Source: Haladaptatus paucihalophilus DX253 (GTDB lineage Archaea > Halobacteriota > Halobacteria > Halobacteriales > Haladaptataceae). From it: DNA of 64,000 bases. The first letter of the stretch is position 1; every line of letters starts with the position of its first letter. The position numbers were made by a program, and so were the translations under genes. The stretch is taken from NCBI RefSeq assembly GCF_000376445.1, contig NZ_AQXI01000001.1, forward strand, positions 2,877,734 through 2,941,733, in the 5' to 3' direction. Under the pieces are notes generated by a model, which saw nothing but the letters and a program-made list of their open reading frames with translations, ran no database searches and was not told the DNA's origin. This document shows, in pieces, positions 59,379-64,000 of the stretch.

Positions 59379-60353
59379 CTACTCGTCCGATTCGTTCGTG
59401 ATTTGGGTGTGGGCACCGATGAGTGCGCCCGCCAAATCCATGTTCTCGATGTGCGTTCCCTCGTCGATGATGGAGTCGCGCACGTCACCGCCCCGAACCG
59501 TCGCGTTGGGGAAGATGATGGCGTTTTCGAGGTTGGCGTCGGCGAGTTCAGCGCCGTCCATCACGTGGACGTTCTCCCCGACGGTGGTGTTCTCCAGCGT
59601 GGCGCTGTCGGCGACGCGGGACTCGCCGCCGAGGTACCAGCTGACGGCATCGAGGTAGCTCTCGGGCGTGCCGATGTCGAACCACGCCTCTTCGAACGTG
59701 TAGGCGTAGACGGGTTTGCGGGACTGCAACCACTGGAGGAACCACCCAGGCTCGTCCGGGTTGTTGCCGTCTTCCAGATACGTCTCCAGGAGTGGGAGCG
59801 TTTCCTCGGTGAACGCGTAGCAGGCGATGGACACCAGCGTCGAGTTCGGGTCGTCCGGCTTCTCTTGGAAGTCCACGACGCGGTCGCCGTCGAGTTCGAC
59901 GAGACCGTAGGCTTTCGCGCGCTCCTTGGTTCCGACGTCGTACGCGGCGAGACAGGACGATCCCTTCTCCTCGAAGAAGTTCACGAAGTCGCCCACGTCG
60001 AAGCTGATGAGGTTGTCACCGGCGATGACCACGAGGTCATCGTCGACTTCCTCGCGCTCGACGAGTTGCGCGAGCGCGCCGACGACGCCGAATTTCTCGT
60101 CTTCCTCCGAAGTGTCTTCGACGCTCAGTTGTGGTTTTTCGAAATCGCTCTCCGCGAGGTGGTCGCGGAAGTCATCAGCGAACCGTTCGTTCGTGCTCAC
60201 ATAGACGGTATCGACGCGCTCGTCGGCTTCGAGGTCGGCGAAAATACGGTCGATAACCGTGGTCTCGCCGATGGGGAGAAACATCTTCGGGCGCTGTTTC
60301 GTGATCGGCCACAGGCGCGTCGCGTATCCGCCCGCGAGGACGACGGCTTTCAT
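59379..60353 (-). CDS. Sugar-1-phosphate nucleotidyltransferase
   Basis: A 324-residue enzyme making NDP-sugars. The N-terminal Rossmann-like domain starts MKAVVLAGGYATRLWPITKQ, the NTP-transferase signature (GGxxTRxxPxTxxxPK, completed by RPKMFLPIG). The C-terminal quarter has left-handed beta-helix hexapeptides (SATLENTTVGENVHVMDGA, ENAIIFPNATVRGGDV). It resembles GlmU/RmlA-like archaeal enzymes, but the base and sugar are not predictable. It may supply the glycosyltransferases elsewhere in the window. Confidence 0.92.
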   Translation of the reverse strand: MKAVVLAGGYATRLWPITKQRPKMFLPIGETTVIDRIFADLEADERVDTVYVSTNERFADDFRDHLAESDFEKPQLSVEDTSEEDEKFGVVGALAQLVEREEVDDDLVVIAGDNLISFDVGDFVNFFEEKGSSCLAAYDVGTKERAKAYGLVELDGDRVVDFQEKPDDPNSTLVSIACYAFTEETLPLLETYLEDGNNPDEPGWFLQWLQSRKPVYAYTFEEAWFDIGTPESYLDAVSWYLGGESRVADSATLENTTVGENVHVMDGAELADANLENAIIFPNATVRGGDVRDSIIDEGTHIENMDLAGALIGAHTQITNESDE

Positions 60354-60458
60354 AGCCAGACCGTCACCCCGACCCCCTAAGTCCTTTTTCATTGCGGGAG
60401 CGGTCGGCGGGACGAACGACCTCCGGAGACGAATACAATCCGCGGCGCGTCCCTCGAA

Positions 60459-62495
60459 TCAGTCGGCATCGTCGGTGCCCGTCTCGTCGAACAGCGCGCC
60501 GAGCAGTTGGTGTTGTGCCTTCCGAAGGTGGTAGTGCAGCGTGGGCGACGCGATGTCGAGCGCGCCCGCGACCTCCTCGGCGGTGCTCCCGCGCGGCCAA
60601 TCGTAGTATCCAGCGAAATAGGCGCTTCGAAGCGCCGTCTCCTGTCGGTCGGTGAGCCGGTCGGTGAGGGACTGTCGGAACTCCTGTGCGGTTTGAATCG
60701 GTCGGTCGATGGTTCGTTTTCCGATCAGCTCCGCGGACGGATACGCCGCCTGAAACGCATCCACGACCTTGCGAACCTCCGTCTCGCGAGGGATTTCAGC
60801 GACGATGGACACCTCGCCGTGATTCGCCGTCGCGGACTGGACGGCGGCACCGGCTTCGACCCATCGCTTGACCGTCGATTCAGTCATTTGGATTTCGATG
60901 ACGAGACCGGTTTCGTCCGTCTCGATGAGTCGACATTCCGCCACGGTGTCGGACTCCGACAGTAGCGTCTCGAGCCGGTCGGCGGGTGCGCCCTCCGCGC
61001 GGATGTAGTGGAGCAGTTGCCCTTCCGAGGCCGGAACCAACCCGAGGAGGTGACACGTACAGTCGAGTTGGCGGGACGCGGCCATAACCGCGTCCCGCGA
61101 GCCGGCCACGTGGAATTCCAGTTCGACGTGACTGTCGGACAGCAGTATCTTCTTGTTCCGCGCGGCGTTGATGGCGAAGCCGATGGTGTCCCCGAGGATT
61201 TCGAGGGCGGCTTGCGCTCGCTCCCCGAGAACGCCGGAGCGGGTGGAGACGAGCGACAGCGACCCGTACATCGTGTTGCCGTACGAGACGGGGATGGAGA
61301 TGCCGGACTCGATATCGCGCTCCAGCGCTTCCGCGCGGACCTGTGGCGGGAGCAAGGACGTCTCCGCGACGTCCGAGATGACCTGTAGTTCGTCGGTTCG
61401 CATCGCCCTGCTCGCGGGGTCGTCACCGATATCCGCCCCGAACTCGACGAGCCTATCGAGATAGCCGTCGAGACCCCCGGCGCGGGTTCGCGGCGTCACG
61501 CCGCCGCGACTGACTTCGCTCTCGTCGGTCCACGCGAGTTCGTACAGCCCCGATTCGACCAGTCGCTCACACACCAACTGTTCGATGTCGTCGCGGGTCG
61601 CGGCGTGCACGAGTTCGTGGATGACCTCCTGAATCACCCAGTGAATCCGGTTCAGCGTCTCCAGTTCGTCGTGCTGGCGCGCCAGCGTTCGCTCGCGTTT
61701 TCGTCGCTCGGTGATATCACGGGCGACCCACACGACGACATCTTTACCGTCGATCTCCTGGCCGAGCGGCGTCGAGCGGGCTTCGAACCACCGTTGCCCG
61801 CTTTCGACGGTCAGGGGATACTCCATGGTTTCGACGCGGCCGCTTTCCAGCGTCCGATGGATGTGTTCCAGAAACCGATTCGCGATGTCGTTCGAAAAGA
61901 CGTCGTGGAGCCGCCGACCAACGAGGTCGGGTGGCGCGGTAACGGCGAGGTTCTCCGAGTTTGGACCGACGAGCAGTTCGCGGTATTGCCCATCCTCGTC
62001 GAGGAGGAAGGCGACGTCCGGAAACGCGCTCATCAGCGTGTCGATTCGGCTTTCGCCGCGTCCGCCGAGGTGAGTTCGAATCGCGTCCACGATCCGTTTG
62101 CGAAGGTCGTCGGTCCCATCGATGGTCGTCTCGGGAATGTAATCGCTCACGCCGAGGTTGATGGCCTCGCTGGCGATTCGTTCGCTTCCGTCCCCCGTGA
62201 ACACGACGTACGGGAGGTTCGGGTGGTCGTCGCGCACGGTTTCGAGGAGGTCCAACCCGGTCGAATCGGGAAGGTGGTAGTTGCTGACGATGCAGTCTAT
62301 CGCTTCCTCCCCCAGACGGGACAGACACGCCGTCACGGACGACTCGACGTGTACCGTGAGGTCGTCGTGTTGGCGGTCGAGCGACCGTGCGATATCGGTT
62401 TCGTGTTCGACGAACAGAATGGTATGACTCCTCGTCATTTCCGTCTTCGGCGATTCGTCCGTCGTCGTTCGCTCCCCCATCGCAGATTGTCTCAC
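60459..62495 (-). CDS. Bat-type sensor-regulator: receiver-PAS-GAF-HTH_10
   Basis: A 678-residue regulator of the bacterio-opsin-activator class. Order: receiver-like domain (about 22-140), PAS (about 150-265, ending VVVWVARDITERRKR), GAF (about 290-440, EILGDTIGFAINAARN), a Bat linker and HTH_10 (LTDRQETALRSAYFAGYYDW, then AEEVAGALDIASPTLHYHLR). The receiver phosphoacceptor position reads CIVSNYHLPDSTG, with Asn in place of the usual Asp, so phosphorylation is unlikely. It is an intracellular sensor, perhaps of redox or light state. ATG at 62438 (MTRSHTILF) is an alternative start. Confidence 0.9.
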   Translation of the reverse strand: MRQSAMGERTTTDESPKTEMTRSHTILFVEHETDIARSLDRQHDDLTVHVESSVTACLSRLGEEAIDCIVSNYHLPDSTGLDLLETVRDDHPNLPYVVFTGDGSERIASEAINLGVSDYIPETTIDGTDDLRKRIVDAIRTHLGGRGESRIDTLMSAFPDVAFLLDEDGQYRELLVGPNSENLAVTAPPDLVGRRLHDVFSNDIANRFLEHIHRTLESGRVETMEYPLTVESGQRWFEARSTPLGQEIDGKDVVVWVARDITERRKRERTLARQHDELETLNRIHWVIQEVIHELVHAATRDDIEQLVCERLVESGLYELAWTDESEVSRGGVTPRTRAGGLDGYLDRLVEFGADIGDDPASRAMRTDELQVISDVAETSLLPPQVRAEALERDIESGISIPVSYGNTMYGSLSLVSTRSGVLGERAQAALEILGDTIGFAINAARNKKILLSDSHVELEFHVAGSRDAVMAASRQLDCTCHLLGLVPASEGQLLHYIRAEGAPADRLETLLSESDTVAECRLIETDETGLVIEIQMTESTVKRWVEAGAAVQSATANHGEVSIVAEIPRETEVRKVVDAFQAAYPSAELIGKRTIDRPIQTAQEFRQSLTDRLTDRQETALRSAYFAGYYDWPRGSTAEEVAGALDIASPTLHYHLRKAQHQLLGALFDETGTDDAD

Positions 62496-62572
62496 GAACC
62501 GCGTCGGGAAAACAGTTTATGTTGTCCGAAATTTCGCGCTAGAAATTTGAACCCGGACGACCAACGATGTGT

Positions 62573-62866
62573 ATGCGCGACGATGAGACGACGCGCGAGC
62601 GGATAGCGACGTTCCTCCGGACCGAACCGGCCGCCCCGAGCGCACTCGCCGCGGAGTTCGAAATCACGGCCGGTGCGGCCGTTCGTCACGTTCAACACAT
62701 CGCCCGGTCGGTCGAATCGAACGGCGAGCAGTTGCTCGTCGCCCCGCCCGAGTGTCGGGACTGTGGCTTCGACCGGTTCGACAACCCGGCGAATCGACCG
62801 TCACGATGTCCCGAGTGCAAGAGCGAGGCGGTAGACGAACCGACGTTCGTGATTCGGGAGCCGTAA
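62573..62866 (+). CDS. Small HTH plus zinc-ribbon regulator
   Basis: A 97-residue regulator. Its N-terminal winged helix (TTRERIATFLRTEPAAPSAL, AEFEITAGAAVRHVQHIARS) is followed by a zinc ribbon CRDCGF...SRCPECKSEAV. This matches the archaeal COG3357-type transcriptional regulator. ATG at 62567 is an alternative two codons up. It diverges from the Bat-type gene by 70 bp, so both may share a control region. Confidence 0.85.
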   Translation: MRDDETTRERIATFLRTEPAAPSALAAEFEITAGAAVRHVQHIARSVESNGEQLLVAPPECRDCGFDRFDNPANRPSRCPECKSEAVDEPTFVIREP

Positions 62867-62923
62867 ACGGTGGACGAACGCTCGTGATTCCGACGAGACG
62901 ACGCTCCCGCACCGGCAGCGTCG

Positions 62924-63334
62924 CTATTCGAATCCGAGCGAGCGGTTCGAGGAGAGGTCGTACTCGATGGACGACCCCTGTTGGACGAACTCGTAATCGG
63001 GGTCGGTGAGGTAGACCGCACCGTCTTCGACCGTCACGTCAACTTCGTCGAGAACCGCGCCTTCACACGGGCCGTAGGTGCAGACGCCGGAGTCCGATTC
63101 GAACAGCGCGCCGTGTTTGCCACAGACGAGTTCGCCGTCGCGCATGCTCGCGCCGTCGCCCTTGTCGAGGCGCACGTCGGTCCAGTGCTGGCAGTAGTTT
63201 TTCCACGCTCGGATGTCGTCGTCGGCTTCGACCAGCACGGCCTCCTCCTCGTCGAAGCCGTTTCGAATCGTGAACAGAAACGTCGTGTCGTCGGGTATCT
63301 CCTCGACGGCGGCGATTCGGCGGTTCTCGTCCAT
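62924..63334 (-). CDS. Rieske [2Fe-2S] protein
   Basis: A 136-residue Rieske-type ferredoxin. The cluster ligands are CQH (about 48-50) and CGKH (about 71-74) in YCQHWTDVRLDKGDG and LVCGKHGALFES, with C-x-H and C-x2-H spacing. No oxygenase domain or signal peptide is seen, so it is a small soluble electron carrier, perhaps for a P450 or dioxygenase. The C-terminal part (YEFVQQGSSIEYDLSSNRS) is a beta-rich tail. It ends near the convergent small regulator. Confidence 0.92.
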   Translation of the reverse strand: MDENRRIAAVEEIPDDTTFLFTIRNGFDEEEAVLVEADDDIRAWKNYCQHWTDVRLDKGDGASMRDGELVCGKHGALFESDSGVCTYGPCEGAVLDEVDVTVEDGAVYLTDPDYEFVQQGSSIEYDLSSNRSLGFE

Positions 63335-63382
63335 CGGCCGGAGGTTGCCGATGAAGACGTTTGAGCTTTTTCAAACGGGTCG

Positions 63383-63946
63383 TCACATCGACTTCGCGCG
63401 GTCTATCCACCCCTCGATTCGCTTCGTCGAGAGGTCGGTCTCGCGGGCGATTTCCGCGGGGTCGGCGACCGCCAACTCCGCCGTGTTTTCGACGCCCGCG
63501 TTCTGCAGTCGCTCCGCGTAGGCCGGGCCGATTCCCTTCACGTCTTCGAGCGGCCGGGCGTCGGTGGACTCTTCCTCCGCGGCTTCGGGTTCTTCCTCCG
63601 CGGCTTCGGGTTCCTCCTCCGCGGCTTCGGGTTCCTCCTCCGCGATTTCGGGTTCTTCCTCCGGTTCCGCTTCGATTTCTCCTTCCGGCTCTTCTTTCGA
63701 CACTTCTCCTTCTCTTTCCGCTTCCGGCGCTTCCGCCTCGGGTTCGGGTTCCTCGTCCGGTTCGGGTTCCGGCTCGGTCGCCTCCGTCTGCGCCGGTTGG
63801 CTCGCGTCGGCGCTCGGTCCGGTCGCTTCCGCGGGTTCGGCCGCCGTGTCCGGCTCGGCTTCCTCTATGTGATCGGTTGGTTTCCCCTCGTCGACGAGCT
63901 CCTCGGTGGAAACGCTCGTGTCTTCGCTCGGGGTCTCGTCCGCCAT
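63383..63946 (-). CDS. Acidic-repeat helix-hairpin-helix protein
   Basis: A 187-residue protein. The first 120 residues are disordered and extremely acidic, with exact repeats of EEPEAAE encoded by a 21-bp DNA repeat. The last 60 residues form a helix-hairpin-helix/SAM-like domain (LEDVKGIGPAYAERLQNAGV, ELAVADPAEIARETDLSTKR) that can bind DNA. ATG at 63946 is preferred; the frame also offers GTG at 63970. The same layout occurs in other haloarchaeal HhH proteins. It may bridge DNA to other proteins. Confidence 0.85.
   Translation of the reverse strand: MADETPSEDTSVSTEELVDEGKPTDHIEEAEPDTAAEPAEATGPSADASQPAQTEATEPEPEPDEEPEPEAEAPEAEREGEVSKEEPEGEIEAEPEEEPEIAEEEPEAAEEEPEAAEEEPEAAEEESTDARPLEDVKGIGPAYAERLQNAGVENTAELAVADPAEIARETDLSTKRIEGWIDRAKSM
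63571..63654 (-). repeat. 21-bp tandem repeat, four copies, inside the acidic-repeat gene
   Basis: CTTCCTCCGCGGCTTCGGGT and one further base repeats at 63571, 63592, 63613 and 63634, the last two with C for T at position 2 and the last with GCGATT. It encodes the EEPEAAE repeats in the acidic protein. Confidence 0.85.
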
Positions 63947-64000
63947 TTTCACTGCGTTCTCCGATTCCACGTTGGGCTGTGCTCTCGTCTCGGTCGGCTC

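Overview
The window reads as chromosome from a halophilic archaeon of class Halobacteria. The evidence is GC-rich coding sequence, acidic Asp/Glu-rich proteins, leaderless promoters (TTTAA-type boxes 24-33 nt before the start codon), Tat-type secretion signals, and lineage-typical genes: TFB, a thermosome, the haloarchaeal RNA polymerase epsilon protein, a CetZ-type tubulin homologue, HTH_10 (bacterio-opsin-activator type) regulators and phylloquinone/menaquinone genes. The genus cannot be fixed from sequence alone. I see no rRNA, tRNA, CRISPR array, transposase or integrase.

Layout. 1-6 kb: a FecCD-type metal-chelate importer (permease plus ATPase), a proteasome-beta-like protein without the catalytic Thr/Lys, an MFS exporter, an HTH_10 regulator and a cytochrome P450. 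6-12.3 kb: HtpX-like protease, ModE/TOBE regulator, GT4 glycosyltransferase, a Tat-exported beta-helix protein with a very basic tail, and a flippase; the last three suggest surface glycan work. 12.3-18.3 kb: a 10-bp periodic array, an unrecognised haloarchaeal protein, creatininase-like and FAD oxidoreductase genes, Hsp20, a zinc-ribbon protein, a structured intergenic element and a radical SAM-HhH protein. 18.3-19.3 kb: a TRAM-domain gene bracketed by mirrored arms of hairpins and repeats. 19.4-30 kb: housekeeping and small metabolic genes, thermosome, TFB and gatCA. 30-35 kb: cupin, HTH regulators, NRDE protein and the men genes (menA-menC-menE as an overlapping operon, menB separate at 38.8 kb). 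Between them (36.0-38.0 kb) are five copies of a promoter-like repeat with identical internal spacing, all pointing inward at a membrane gene and the RNA polymerase epsilon gene.

40-52.5 kb: aminotransferase and CetZ, then a tightly overlapping operon of about 10 kb with a coiled-coil protein, a secretion ATPase, a two-module TadC/FlaJ-like membrane protein and five small or large single-TM pilin-like proteins. It looks like a haloarchaeal Tad/type IV pilus-like machine of unknown substrate. 52.6-64 kb: NAD-dependent epimerase, membrane DHH phosphoesterase, a large lipoprotein with a cupredoxin domain behind a DtxR-like palindrome, DUF373 protein, Dph6-like ligase, sugar nucleotidyltransferase, a Bat-type sensor-regulator with a degenerate receiver, a small HTH/zinc regulator, a Rieske protein and an acidic-repeat HhH protein.

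Many chaperone, regulator and redox genes are standard. The novelty lies mainly in the intergenic structure (12.4, 16.3, 18.3-19.3, 36-38 and 38.6 kb) and in several proteins that keep a fold but have lost catalytic residues.
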